Assembly (NCBI GenBank): GCA_026122225.1
Contig: JANEZZ010001871.1
Coordinates: 248,001 to 312,000, forward strand
Length of the DNA stretch: 64,000 bases
Source: Heloderma charlesbogerti
Taxonomy: Eukaryota; Chordata; Lepidosauria; Squamata; Helodermatidae
Reading direction: 5' to 3'
Below are positions 34,301 to 47,696 of the stretch, in pieces (within the stretch, counting starts at the first letter, position 1; each line of letters opens with the position of its first letter). Under the pieces are notes generated by a model, which saw only the letters and a list, made by a program, of their open reading frames with translations, was not told where the DNA came from and did no database searches. The position numbers and the translations under genes were made by a program.

Positions 34301-37300
34301 CTGAGCTGAAGTAGACTGACTACAAACTGACCCGAGCAGAAGCGGGATGTTTTGTTTTCCAAAATGCTGAATCGGGGTCTGAGTTGAAGTGTGTGTGGGG
34401 GGGTGTGTCAGTGGACATTTCTTATGTATGTAATCTATGCACACACGTAAGCACCCCACATGCAACCTACACACACATATATTAGAGGTCCGCTCAGACT
34501 CAGTGATACACACACACACACACGCACGGGTAAATTTGTGTTATGGGCCTGTGCCGCGGATCTTTTAAGAACCTAGCAACACCCCTGGTGACATGCAACT
34601 CTTCTCTGATATCTCCTTTTTTTCCATGGCAGAAGGCATTTTCTTCAGTGCTCCCCTCTCTGTGGTCTCTGGTGAAACTGACAAGATCAGGGGAAAACCC
34701 AGTTTTACAGAGGTTAATATCTTTCACTCTCCCCCTGTCTCTGGACTTCAGTGAAACTAACAAGGTGGGAGAAAACATGACTGTGTTATGCTTATGTTCT
34801 TATGTGTTAATTAAAGTTTTACTATATACACCGGTGCTGGTGCACATATACGTGTTCTTTTGAACAGCAACCATGCTGTTGACCAGAGTCCAGAGAGATG
34901 CAGTTTGGTGAGACTGAAAAGGCTTTCTCCTACCAAGTCAGTTTAATCAGCAGGGTTGTACTGGAGCCAGAGCTCACAGGGTCCACGTGAAAAAGGCTAA
35001 GACCTTTTGATTAGCAGGGGCAATTGTGTTATCTGCCACCCACATCCCCCTCAGACTTCCCTGTTCCTTCTGAGCTTAGCTGCAATCCTCACAACAGCTG
35101 CAGGGAAATGGATATTCCCAGCAACAATATTCTCCCTGGTGCTGAGAAAGAAACTCCTGGAAAACCTTGAATTGATGATCTTAAACAGTTTGGGGTCATG
35201 TTGTGTCCCTCTCTTTTCCTTTCTCATGCAGTTTCAGGTCTCTCAAGCCAAAGTTCCACATGCTAACCACTACACTGCCCTTTGCCATCTCACTATTCTA
35301 TGACTGTCAGCTATGACTCCCAGCTGTCAGTTTGGCATTAGACCCCAGTTTTCAATACATTGACTGGACTATAATGGGGTTGTATCTGAGTCTAGATGGC
35401 AGGGAAGTAGAGGCTATTTTCTGGGGTAGCAAGTAAGGGGGGGGGTTCTCCCCCACTAACTGGAGGGTGTGTGATAACATTTTAAAGTGGGAAATTGATA
35501 ATTTTTGAATGATAGTACATCAACTAAAGCAAGTAAGATTCCCAAATGACAATTAAAGTATATTCAAATATACATGTTACTTCATTCTGTAAGCAAATTG
35601 GTAAAATGGTAGATTTATGTAGACCAAATTACTGAGTTAGGAGAATACAGTTAATTCAGGATTATTATTTTCAAACGAACTGCCTCTGAGAGGAAACAGC
35701 ATTATTTGTTTTGGAGGGCAGGAGGGGGGAATCTCTTGCAGGTCAGAGGCTCTAATTAACAGAAAAGTCCTGAATACAGTTATTTTCAAACCTCCTATTC
35801 CCAGGAAATCCTTTACTCAGAGATTCTTTTTTTCTGCTAAGGAACCTGTGCAGGGTTGTGACAGATTCCCTGTTGCAGATTCCAATGGATTGTAGGTGCA
35901 TTCTAGGGGATACATCATTTCATGTAATGTGCTGGCTAGGCTTTTTGGGCCCTGCCTTTGCCCCATACAAACTTAGTGTCCTGGTTTGGACGGTCATCAT
36001 AGGCTAAACAAGCCACAGTGGCTTGTTTAAGCCACTGCATGTGCCAGGGATGATTTGCATAATCACCCACAGGCTGTGGCTTGTGTCATTCCAACCCAGG
36101 CAGCAAGACTTGTTTGAGCAGGAAACAACCCTCAAATAACCCCTTAGCCATGGTGGGTTGTTATCGTGGGTAGTTGCAGGGTGCATGACATCCAAATCTG
36201 AAGTGTTTTTTCCATTGTGGCTTGTTTTTCACAAACAAGCCACCCTGAGAACCCATGGTAGTAGGGTTGTTTGGGGTGGCATGTTCTCAGGATGGCCTCT
36301 TGTGATATCTAGACCCGGCAGGATGATTTTATTGTGGGTTGTAGGGAATGGCTAGAGAGCCGCCTGGCAAGAGTGGTGAAAACCCCTTCCACTCCTTGCA
36401 TTCTTGCTAATGTCACTGCCATTCTCCCTCATCCCTTCTCAGCACCTGCCACCTCAGGATGGATTAAAAAAAAATCATAGAAATCTTGAAGAAAGGATAC
36501 CAGAGAGTGTCCTAAACATGCTTGCATTTTTAATATTTTAATTTTTATTTTCTATCCTGCACAAGTGCATAGGAGTGAATGGTCACTGCTAGGAATTTAA
36601 TTTCCTCCTTAGTTTTACTGCTCTGCTTCAAAATTTGTGCAATTTCCCCCTCCATTTTACTGCTCTGCCATGAAATTTGCATACATTTAGCAATCCCACT
36701 CACTGCTCTGTAACTCTCATGTACATCTGACAGCTAGCAACAGAGACCAGTGGAGGGAGGTGACACATGAAGGTGTGTGTGGGGGGAGGATCTGAAAGCA
36801 GCTGCTTGCTGCAGGAGAGAAGGAGCTTGCAGGGCAGGTGTTATTACTTCAATCGAATGTGAAGCAGCCTTTAAAAAAAAGTTGTTTGCTAGCAAGGGAA
36901 GCTCAGAAATGGAGGCTGAAAATGACAAGGACATTGACAGGAGGGGGATATCAGTATGCTTGCCTAATAGCGGACATGAGATCTTGTGCACTCGTGCAAG
37001 ACCCCAGGGGAAAAAAATGTGAACGTGTTCCTGCATTCATAAGGGCTCAGAAGATTATTTCCTTTTTGCAGTCTGATGCAGGGGTGGGAGGAGTTTGGCT
37101 CTGGAAGCACTGAAGTGGAGGATGAAATTGACAAGGACATTGACAAGAGGGGGATATGGCTATGCTGGGCTCAATAGCAGACAGGTGGTAGGGATGTAGG
37201 AATTCCCTTACCTTGAGTCCGCGGGGGAGTCCGCGGGGGGGGAAGGCAATCCGTTCCCCCCCCGCTGGAATCCTCACTGGCCGGCTCTGCAGTGAGTCTG

Positions 37301-40300
37301 CAGAGCCGCCGGCCAGCTCCGTCCTGCAAGCAATACAGCCGCCATTGCCGTGCCATATCGCGGCTGAGCAGAAACAGGAAATGATCCGGACGCAGATGGC
37401 ATCCGCTACGCTGTTTGCATCCCTGTTTCTTCTCACGATAGGCTATGCATCTGTATTTACGTAGATATTTACGTAGCCTGTCACATGAAAAAACAGGGAC
37501 GTAAATGGTGTCCACTGCGCCTTTTGTGTCCCTTTTTTTTCACGCGATAGGCTACGTAAATATCTACATAAATACAGACGCAATCACTTCCTGTTTCTGC
37601 TCAGCAGCGATATGGACAGCAATGGCGGCTGTATCGCTTGCGGAATGGAGCCACCGGCAAGGAGGATTCGGTTCTGCAATGGTCCGGCAGGAGGCGGAGG
37701 TGAGTGGGATCATTCTGCCACGGACTCCGGGGGGAATTCAGCCTCATTGGAGTCCGTGGCAGAATTCTCGGTCATCCCTAACAGGTGGTCTTGCCATCCT
37801 GCACACTTGCTCAAGACCCCTATTTTTTTTTAAGTTTGCAAACATGTTCCCGCATTCATAAGGGCCCAGAAACTTAAATCCCTTTGGTGATCTGATGCAG
37901 GAGTGGGGGTTTCTTTCATGAGCCAGAAAACCAGTAAAGGTGCTAATGTAGGGAATGAAGAAACAAGGATTTCTGTCACAAAGGCCCTGAGATACATGCT
38001 GGCAGCAGCTGAGAGGACTGAAAGGGACTGAGGGAGAAACAAGCCATGGCAAGCCACCGAGCAGGCAATCATCTGTCAGGAGCAGTGGACAAGCCACCCA
38101 TCGTGGCTGATTCTCAGGGTGCCTTAGCATCATGTGTGAACTCACCCTGTGTCTTCTCAAATCTACCCAGCACTCCCCTACAGCTATGCATTGTAGGAGA
38201 AGATTGGTAATGATGGGAAAACAGTCTTTCCAGTAGTTGTCTGCTACTCTTCGTCGTCTTATTGAGGAATGCCTGATAAGCTTCTGAGGGACCCAGGTTC
38301 CGAAGAGCAGTCTTCTAGCTAAATCAGAAATACATTGGTGGCTTCCTTTAACAAAAAGTTAAGAAACTATGGTTGAAAGAAGGTATTGAAAATAACAGCA
38401 GGAAGTTATACAACTATATATACTTTAAAGCACAGACAATCTTGAGAAGCTTTCAGACAAGAACATGATTTAAAGCCCAGAGACAGTTACAAAGAATTTA
38501 GAATCAGATTTGTTCAGAAAATAAAGGTACTGTAGCGCAAGCACAGGGCATGAAGAGTTTAATGGTCATCCGATGATATAAAGTCCATTACTTCAGATTG
38601 TGCAAGGATCAATAGTGTAATTTATTTGGACATAGTTAAATAAGAGAAGTGCTTGCATTTTCTTGCATTTCAAGGCTTTGTATGTCAAAGTCTTGAGAGA
38701 TCAATACATTAGTATTACCTAGATTCTCATCGGTTTTTGAACTGATCTAGAAAAGTACAGTTTACAGTTATAGTATAAAGGCAGGTTCTGTTGTTAGGAG
38801 AAATATGAGCATTGTAATGCACATTTTTGGTGACTCCAAAGGTCTTTAAAAAGTGGCTGTAGAAGATCACATCAAAGTGGAAAGCAAAACAATTTTGTGA
38901 ATGTACCTTAATGGCATATCTGCACTAGCTTTTTTTCCTGGATTCTTTGCAGCCTACCAGGTTCCTGGCATGCCTGCTATATATTTATGTTCTCTCTTTG
39001 CACTAATCTTGGCTTAGAAGGTTCTAGTATTAGCATATAAACACCTGTACATTATGTCCCTCTACAAATGGGCTTTTCATGTGCAATTTCTCTTACAACT
39101 CTTTGGTCTCTTTAAACAGTTGTCATATGCCCACCCCTGAGAGCAGTCAGGTGGGTGATCACATGTGAGAGGGCCTTCTCTGCAGTGGTCCCACACCTTT
39201 GGAACAAGTTGCCATTGGAGGTCCGCCATGCTCCGTCATTGCAGACTTTTAAGAAGGCCTTGAAAACATACTATTTTACCATGGCCTCCTCTTGATATGA
39301 CAGCTATTGTTGCTGTTACTGTCATTGTCATAGTTGCTAGTTTTATTGTTGGCTTTTATTGTCTTTATGTTTTTATTTCTTTTAATATTTTACCTGTTTT
39401 TATGTATTTTATTGCTGTAAGCTGCCTTCGGAGGGCTTCTGCCCTGAAGGGCAGCCAAAAAAATGTTTAAATAAAATTAATTAAATAAAATGTCTTTCTG
39501 TATAATCATTGCCAAGTTCTAGCCTGTCCGCACCCCACTTCGATGACTGGAAATATTTTCACCACCATCTCTAAGGGATAAGTTGTCTCAATTCAAGTGC
39601 TCCACAGCTCCTGTCAGCTTTCCCCTAGTAAGTTTAAAAGCTACACAGCAACCTTTTTGCTGTTAAGCACCAATAGTGCGGTTAACAAGCAGAGTCAATG
39701 AAGCTATAAAATGCAAAAAGGTTTCCTTTAAACAGTTGAAGTCTTGCTCAAATAAGGGAACTAAAAAGGACCACATATTTTGCCAATAAGGCAAGTGAAA
39801 AGTGATTGGAGATGGGGGGAGTTTGTTGCTAAAAACAAACAATAAAATTTGTTCAAACACATCAGAATCCGGAAACCAGCCAGGAAGGTGGTTGAATTGT
39901 TAGATAACATAGGCATGAAAGTATTACTGGAAAAGGATAGGTATATTTTCAAGGAAGAAATCTTCACTGTGGGAGATTTTTTATTTTATTTTATTTATTT
40001 CATTTCTATACCATCCAATAGCCAAAGCTCTCTGGGTGGTTCACAGAAATTAAAACCAAAGGGCACACAAGAAAACAATACAAAATATATAAAACATTAA
40101 AACCACAGTAAACAATAAAACCAGAATAAAACCTAGCAGCAGTGCAGGGATTTAAAATACAGATTTAAAACAGCAAAGCTAAAAGTCTAAAGATCTCAAA
40201 TGCTAAAATGCCTGGGAAAATAAAAAAAGTCTTCACCTGATGCCGGAAAGAATACAATGTAGATGCCAGGCGAACCTCACTAGGGAGCTCATTCCACAGC

Positions 40301-43300
40301 CGGGGTGCCACAGCAGAAAAAGCCCACCTTCTAGTAGCCACCTGCCTCACTTCCTTTGGCAGGGGTTCACAAAGAAGGGCCTATGAAGATGATCTTAAGG
40401 TCTGGGCAGGCACATATGGGAGGAGGCGATCCTTCAGATAACCTGGCCCAAAGCCATTAAGGGCTTTGAATGTTAATACCAGCACTTTGAATTGGGCCTG
40501 GAAATGGACTGGCAGCCAGTGCAGCTGGAAAAGTACTGGTATAATATGAGCTTGTTGGCCAGTCCCTATTAACAATCTTGCTGCCCTATTTTGGACCAGC
40601 TGAAGTTTCTGGACCGTTTTCAAAGGCAGCCCCACGTATAACGCATTGCAGTAATCCAGACGAGAAGTTATCAGAGCATGGATAACTGTAGCTAGGCTAT
40701 CTCTGTCCAGATAAGGGTGTCGTTGGTATACCAGCCTAAGCTGATAAAAAGTGCTCCATGCCACTGAGTTCACCTGTGCCTCAAGTGCCAGTTCTGGATC
40801 CAAGAGCACCCCGAAACTATGAACGTGATCCTTTAGGGGGAGTGCAGCCCCCTCCAGAACAGGTTGAATATCACCTAGCCGGGCAGATGAACCACTCACT
40901 AACAGTACCTCCATCTTGTCTGGATTGAGTTTCAGTTTATTGGCCCTCATCCAGTCTATTAACGTGCCCAGGCCCTGATTCAGAACAGCCACTGCCTCAC
41001 CTGGGTTTGATGAGAAAGAGAGGTAAGGCGGGATGTCATCCACATATTGATGGCACCTCAGCCCACATCTCTAGATAACCTCCCTCAGCGGTTTCATGTA
41101 GATGTTAAACAGCATGGGGGATAAAATAGAGCCCTGTGGAACCCCATGGAATAATTGCCATGGCACAGAGCAATAATTCCCCAGCACCACCTTCTGGAGT
41201 TGGCCATCCAAGTAGGAGCGGGTGCAGTTTAGTGCCTCCAACTCCCAACCCAGACAACCTATCCAGAAGGATACCATGGTCGATGGGATCGAAAGCCGCT
41301 GAGAGGTCCAGGAGAATCAAGAGGGACGCAGTCCCCCGTCCCTCTCCCAGCAGAGGTCATCCCACAGCAGTTCCCTTTCCAAAATCAGGCCTGAAGCCCA
41401 ATTGAAATGGATCTAGATAATCCGTTTCATTCAAGAGTGCCTGGAGCTGCCCTGCAACCACCCGCTCAAGCACCTTGCCCAGGAAGGGGATGTTGGCCAC
41501 TGGCCTATAATTGTTAACATCCTCCTGGTCTGGTTAGGCTTTTTCAGGAGTGGTCTGATTACCGCCTCATTTAAAGCAGCCGGCACCACTTACTCTCTCA
41601 AGGAGGAATTTACAACCTCCTGGACCCAGCCGAACATCCCCTCCTTATTTGATTTAATAAGCCATGAAGGGCAAGGGTCAAGCACACAAGTGGTCGATCG
41701 GACTTGGCCAAGCACCTTGTCCACATCCTCAGGCTTCAATAACTGAAACTCATCCAATAGAACTGGACCAGACGGTGCTCTGAACGCTTCTACCAATGGA
41801 ACTGCATTAATCGGTGTCCAATTCCTGGTGAATCTGAGTGACTTTATCTTCAAAGTGCCGTGCAAACTCGTCACAGCGTGCTACCGAGGGTTCCACAGTC
41901 TCTCTCCCTGGCCCAGAATGTAACAAGCCGCGAACCACTCGGAAAAGCTCCACTGGATGACACTGAGAAGATGAAATGCTGGTGGGAAAGAACTGTCTCT
42001 CTGCCACCCTCACCACCACAGAGTAGGCTCGATAGTGAGCTCTTACCTGTGTTCGGTGAGACTCAGCATGAGTTTTCCTCCACCTGTGTTTTAGCTGTCT
42101 CCCCTCTTGCTTCATTGCTCTCAGCTCAGATGTATACCAAGGAGCTGGCCAGGCTCTGCTCAGAGGGAGAGGGTGCTTGGGCATGATCATGTCATCCACC
42201 TGAGTTATCTCTGCATTCCACAGAGCGACCTGGGCTCCGACAGAAGCACCAGCCATACCAGCAGGAAAATCCTCCAGAGTACTCTGGAATCCATTGGAAT
42301 CCATTAGCCATTTCCGTTTTAATAGGTCCTCCACCCTTGCAGAGTTGGAAGGCTGCCAAGAGTCTAAACCTCAGCAGGACGTGATCTGACCATGACAAAG
42401 GGACAGATGTTAATTCCTTCACTTTCACATCACCATCCTCCTGCCCAGTCGAGAAAACCAGATGAAGCGTGTGTCCTTTTACATGCGTCGGGCCGATGAC
42501 ATGTTGGGACAGCCCCATGGTAGTCATGGTGGCCATGAGCTGCCCCAGATACAGCGACATTGGCATGGAAGTTGAGATCCCCCAGGACCATCATCCTAGG
42601 GGTCCTCAGCACCAAGTCCGAGACCACTCTGTCAGCTCAGTCAGGGAGTCTGATGGGCAGCAGGGTGGGCGGTACACCAAGAGAATCCCTAATCTGTCCC
42701 GGGTACCCAACACGAGGTACAAACACTCAAGATCTGCACTTGAATGAGCAGGAAGCCTGGAGAGAGGGATTGAATTCCTATAGACCACTGCAGCCCCCCC
42801 TCCACGACCCTCGAGTTGGTATTGGTGCTGCACTGAATACCCAGGAGGGCACAGCTGGGAGAGAGTGACCCCTCCCAGGTCTCAGTAATACATACCAGGT
42901 CAGCCCCCTCATCCACAATCAAATCATGGATGAGGGAGATTTTATTTTGGGCCAACCTGGCATTCAGCAGCAGCCCTACCAGACCCGAGGGCAAGCTGGT
43001 AAGGCTGCCAGGAACCACCTGGTTGGGGGAAGAACCTGAAGAGGGGACAGCTGTAAGGTGTCTAGCCCCTCTTCTCCTCCTCAGCTGGCCTGTTAATCCC
43101 CCAACGCCATACCTCCCCCTACCCATGACCACAGTTATGGTGGCATCTCTCCAACCCCCTGAGTTGCTCGATGGACTTCCCAGGCACCTATTCAAATGTT
43201 AAGATGTAAAATATAAAACAGTATAAAAGAATATAAAAGAGAGCAGCAGCTAAAAAGGAGCAGGCAAAATCTGCATTTGCCCCTTTCTTTCTGGTCTTTA

Positions 43301-46300
43301 AAGCGCTGCTGCTATTTGCTGCTGGTATCTCTGGCTGCTGATGTGTCTGGAGAGGTGGCGGGTAGATCTTCATATGCTCCTCCATGCGTATCCAAGTGCG
43401 ATGCTAGCGTTGCCCTTGGCGCAATGCCGAGGCGCACACTAAGGCACTGCCTCGGGCAGCCCCACCTAAGTACCTGTTTGGCAGGGGCAGAAACAGGCTC
43501 GGGTCCACCTGGTGCAGCTGACTGGTACTCTTCACCACAGCTCCCTTCCCAAGCAGCCTCTGGCAGCCCTGTCTAAGATTTTGAGCAGATGCCCATGCCT
43601 GAACCTTTTTCAAGAAGGGTACCTGAAAACCAAATCAAATAGATGATTAGGGCTAATTAACATAGCAAAAATTAACACATGTCTGAATCTTAATGACATA
43701 TACCTGAGAATTTTTTTAAGTGAATTTTTTAATATTCTAAATAAAAATACGAAATTTTACACTAAAATTGGCCTCCTTATTGGTGATTGGAATGTAGCTA
43801 ACGTTTTTAAATAGGCAATCTGGGTGGAACCCTGTAATTAGAGGTCTGGTATCCTAGCATCTCTTCCATAGAAATTGATGGAACGCAGTATTACAGACAG
43901 AATTAAACATATAAAACAACAAGTTTTACTGAGGAAGAATTGTCATGGTTCCTACAAAGGGAAGTCTTGCCTCATCAAACTGTGGGAGTTCTCTGACAGT
44001 GTCAACAAACATGTAGATAGCGGTGATCCAGTAGACATTATACATTTGAACTTACAAAAGCTTTGACAGAGTTCGTCACCAAAGGCTCCTGAGTAAACTC
44101 AGCAGGCATGAGATAAAACTTTATGGATTGGTAACTGGTTACAGAACAGGAAGCAGAGGCTAGGAGTACACAGACAGTTCTCACAATGGAGAGCAGTAAG
44201 CAATTGGGTTTCCCAAGTATCTGTATTGGGACTGATGCTATTTGTTCATGAATGATCAGGCTGAGCAGTGAGATAGCCAAGTTTACAGATGACACCAACT
44301 TATTTAGGATAGTGACAACCCAAGCTCCTAAAGGATCTCTTCAAACTGGCTGAAAGGGCAACGAAATTGCAAATAAGATTCAAATGTTAAGTGTAATGTG
44401 ATGTGCATTGGGGCAATAAATCCCAACTTCACAGGTACGTTGATGGAGTCTAAACTGATGTTGATGAACCAGGAAAGAGATCTTGGGGTTGTGGTGGATA
44501 GCTCAATCTGAAAAACATTAACTCAGTTTGTGGTCGCAGTGATTAAAGGCAAATCCCATGGCATAGGTTATTAGGAAAGAGACTGAAAAATAAGACAGCC
44601 AGTATCATAACGCCTATATACACTGGTGGTACTGCTTCATTTGGAATACTGTGTATAATTCTGGTTGCCTGGTGTCAAAAAGAATATTGTAGAGCTGGAA
44701 AAGATACAGAAAGGAGCAATTGAAATGATTAAGAGTCTGGATCTGGGAATATGAAAACATCTAGGACATTTTGTTTAGAAAAGAAAGTTTACAAAAATCA
44801 TGCATAGTGTGGAGAGAGTGGATTGAAAAAGAACTTTCTCCCTCCCTCTTCACACTAGAACTCAGGATCATCCAATGACATTGATGGATAGTAGATTCAG
44901 CACAGGCAAAAAAAAGTTCTTTATATAACACTTAAGCCAGGGTTGGGCAACTTGTGGCTCTCCATACATTTTGGCCTAGAACCCCTATCATTCCTCACCA
45001 TTAGCTATGCTGGCTAAGGCTGATGGGAGTTGTACATCAAAACATCTGGAGTGCCACAACATGCTCACCCCTGACTTAGTCTGTGATCCTATATCAACCT
45101 AGCTGGAGTAAGACCCATTGAACTCGATGGGACTTACTTTTGAGTAGACATGTATAGGATTGCATTGTTAATTAACTTGTGGGATTCACTGACACAAGAT
45201 ACTTGTTTATTTAAAACATTTCTTGGCCGCCTTTCAGGCCAGAAGCCCTCACAAGGCAGCCTGCAGCAATGAAACACGTAAAACAGTTAAAATATTAAAA
45301 GCGATAAAAATGCAAAAACAAGAATAAAAGAGAACAATAAAACCAGCAACAATGATAATGGCAGTAACAGCAACACAACAGTAATTTCAAGAGAAGGCCA
45401 TGGTAAAATAATACGTTTCCAAGCCTTCTTGAAATCCTGCAATGATGGGGCATGGTGGACCTCCGATGGCAACTTGTTCCAAAGGTGATGATACAGTGAT
45501 GGCTGCTGGCTTAAGTAGTTTTTAAGGGGGATTAGACAGTTTCATGGCAGATAAAATAATTATAATCTTAGAGTTGGAAAGTCATTTAGTCCAACCCCCT
45601 GCTCAATGCAGGAGTCTTACAACTACAGCATACCTGACAGATGGCTGCCCAGCCTCTGCTTAAATTCCTCCAGTGAAGGAGAGGCCACCCACCACATAAG
45701 GCAAACTGTTCCACTGTCAAACAGCTCATATCATTAGGAAGTTTCTCCTAATGTTTCGTCGACAGCTGCTTCCCTACACTTTCTAGTCTTGCCCTCTGGA
45801 ATGACACTGTCTCCTCCTTCTGTGTAACAGCCCTTCGGATATTTGGAGTCATGATAGATAAATGTCACCTCCGTGCCTCTGAATGTCAGTTCCTGGGTTA
45901 GGGGAATAAATGGCAGGGGAAGGCTGTTTCTTCATGTTTTGCTTGTGGGCTTCCTGGAAGCCTCTGGAAGGTGCTGGATTAGATAGGCACTCAGTCTGGT
46001 CCAGCAGAGCTTAATAATGTTTTCCACCAATTTGTCCAGGACAGATGTTAGGCTAAGTGTACTTTCATAAGAAATGTTGCTGTCAAGGGTATTAAAGCCT
46101 CATAATCCAAAATATGACAGTTGCTTTCATCCCGCAATTGCTTATGAATTCCTAATATTCCCTTTTTGGGCAAGGTGCTTGAGCATGTGGTGGCTGGGCA
46201 GCTTCCGATGTTCTTGGGGGAAACTGATTATCTGAACCCATTTCAGTCTGGTTTCAGGCCAAGTTATGGCACTGAAACAGACTTGGTTGCTCTGACTGAT

Positions 46301-47657
46301 GACCTACTCCAGGTGAAAGACAGGGGGAGTGCTACCCTGTTGATCTTCCTAGATCTCTCAATGGCTTTTGACACCATTGATCATGGTGTCTTACTGGATC
46401 GACTCTGTGGGATGGGAATTGGGGGCACTGTGCTACAGTGGTTTCGCTCCTGCCTGCAGGGCTGATTCCAGGGAGTGGTATTGGGGGATTCCTGTTCTAC
46501 CCCGTGGCTATTAAGCTGTGGGGTGCCACAGGGTTCTATTCTGTCCCCCATGCCATTCAACATCTATATGAAGCCGTTGGGTGAGGTCATTAGGAGTTTT
46601 GGGGTGGGGTGTCACCAGTACGCTGATGATACTCAGCTCTATTTCTCCTTGTCATCGGAGTCGACTTAGGTGGTGAAGGTGCTGGACCAGTGCCTCGAGG
46701 CTGTAATGGGCTGGATGAGGGCCAATAAACTGAAGCTAAATCCTGACAAGACAGAAACTCTGTGGATTGGTGGTTCCCGAGTCCAGGAATTGGGTAAGCG
46801 ACCTGTCCTGAACGAGGCTGCACTCCCCCTGAAGGAGCAGGTGCATAGCTTGGGAGTGCTCCTAGACCCATCCCTGTCATTAGAGCTCCAGGTGGACTCC
46901 GTGGCCCAGAGTACTTGGGGCCAGCTTCAGCTGATCCGCCAGCTACGGCCTTTCCTGGACAAGGATAAACTAGCCACAGTAGTACAGTAACTTCCCAATT
47001 AGACTACTGAAATGCACTTTACGAGGGGGTGCCCTTGAAGACAACTTGGAAGTTGCAGCTAGTGCAAAATGCAGCAGCTAGACTGCTGACTGGAACATCT
47101 TATAAAAATCATAGAATGCCAGTTTTAAAGGGATTGCACTGGCTGCCAATATGCTTCCAGTCAGAATTCAAGGTTTTGCTGATGACATTTAAAGCCCTAA
47201 ACTTTAAAAGCTAAACTTGAGCTTTGGACCTCAATATTTGAGGGAGCGCCTCTCCCTATGTATGCATGCCTGAGGACTGAGATCGGGGCCCTCCTCTACG
47301 TCCCACCAGTGTGAGACATACACTATGGTGGGATGTGGGAGAGGGCCTTCTCTGCTGTGGCACCCCAGTTGTGGAATGCCCTCCCCTTGGAGGCTCGATT
47401 GGCACAGACATTGGTCTCATTTTGGTGCCAAGTAAAAACATGGCTTTTTACCAAAGCCTTTGAGGGCTAAATGCATTCCCTAGAGTAGCATGCTGTTTTA
47501 ACTTTTATTGTTTTAGATTTTAATTGGTATTAGCTTGTCCATGGTTTAATATGTTTTTAGCTGTTTAAATTATTTATTCTTTTATACTGTTTAAATTGAT
47601 TTTATCTGTACATCGCCCTGAGATCTTAATGATATAGGACAGGATACAAAAGTTTGA

Positions 47658-47696
<39 letters not shown>

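Larger units (their letters stand above)
31187..34587 (-). mobile_element. hAT-like non-autonomous element, copy X2 (inverted)
   Basis: A 3,401-bp relative of X1 in opposite orientation. The end nearest X1 is CAAGGGCGTCGTTAGG and the far end CCTAGCAACACCCCTG. Exact 8-bp duplications GTGACATG flank it at 31179-31186 and 34588-34595. It has no transposase frame. Relative to X1 it gained a 1.17-kb segment (31748-32918) and a SINE (about 33800-34065). It lacks the SINE at 29427 and about 100 bp matching X1 near 28645-28750. Two copies of CATTTTCCCATTGACTTGCA lie at 31290 and 31556. Confidence 0.8.
43780..46015 (+). mobile_element. CR1 LINE remnant carrying nested insertions
   Basis: RT-region remnants are visible: [14 protein letters not shown] in 43866-43910, [14 protein letters not shown], and [14 protein letters not shown] wording near 44484. 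At 44690 it has [20 protein letters not shown]. The 3' part is interrupted by a hAT MITE and palindromic repeat (44938-45172), an L2-like tail (45190-45487) and a minus-strand CR1 fragment (45556-45870). The element's own tail resumes at 45515-45555 and 45880-46015 (GGATTAGACAGTTTCATGGC; GGTGCTGGATTAGATAGGC). It is heavily mutated. Confidence 0.75.

Noticed and set aside
37047..37861. Several frames of 80-138 codons around 37-38 kb
   Set aside because: They lie on a palindromic GC-rich MITE with exact target duplications and on its flanking duplication.
42689..43195. A host gene encoded on the minus strand
   Set aside because: LVCITETW and LNARLAQNK wording is the L2 endonuclease start, and the neighbouring frames are the rest of the same LINE.
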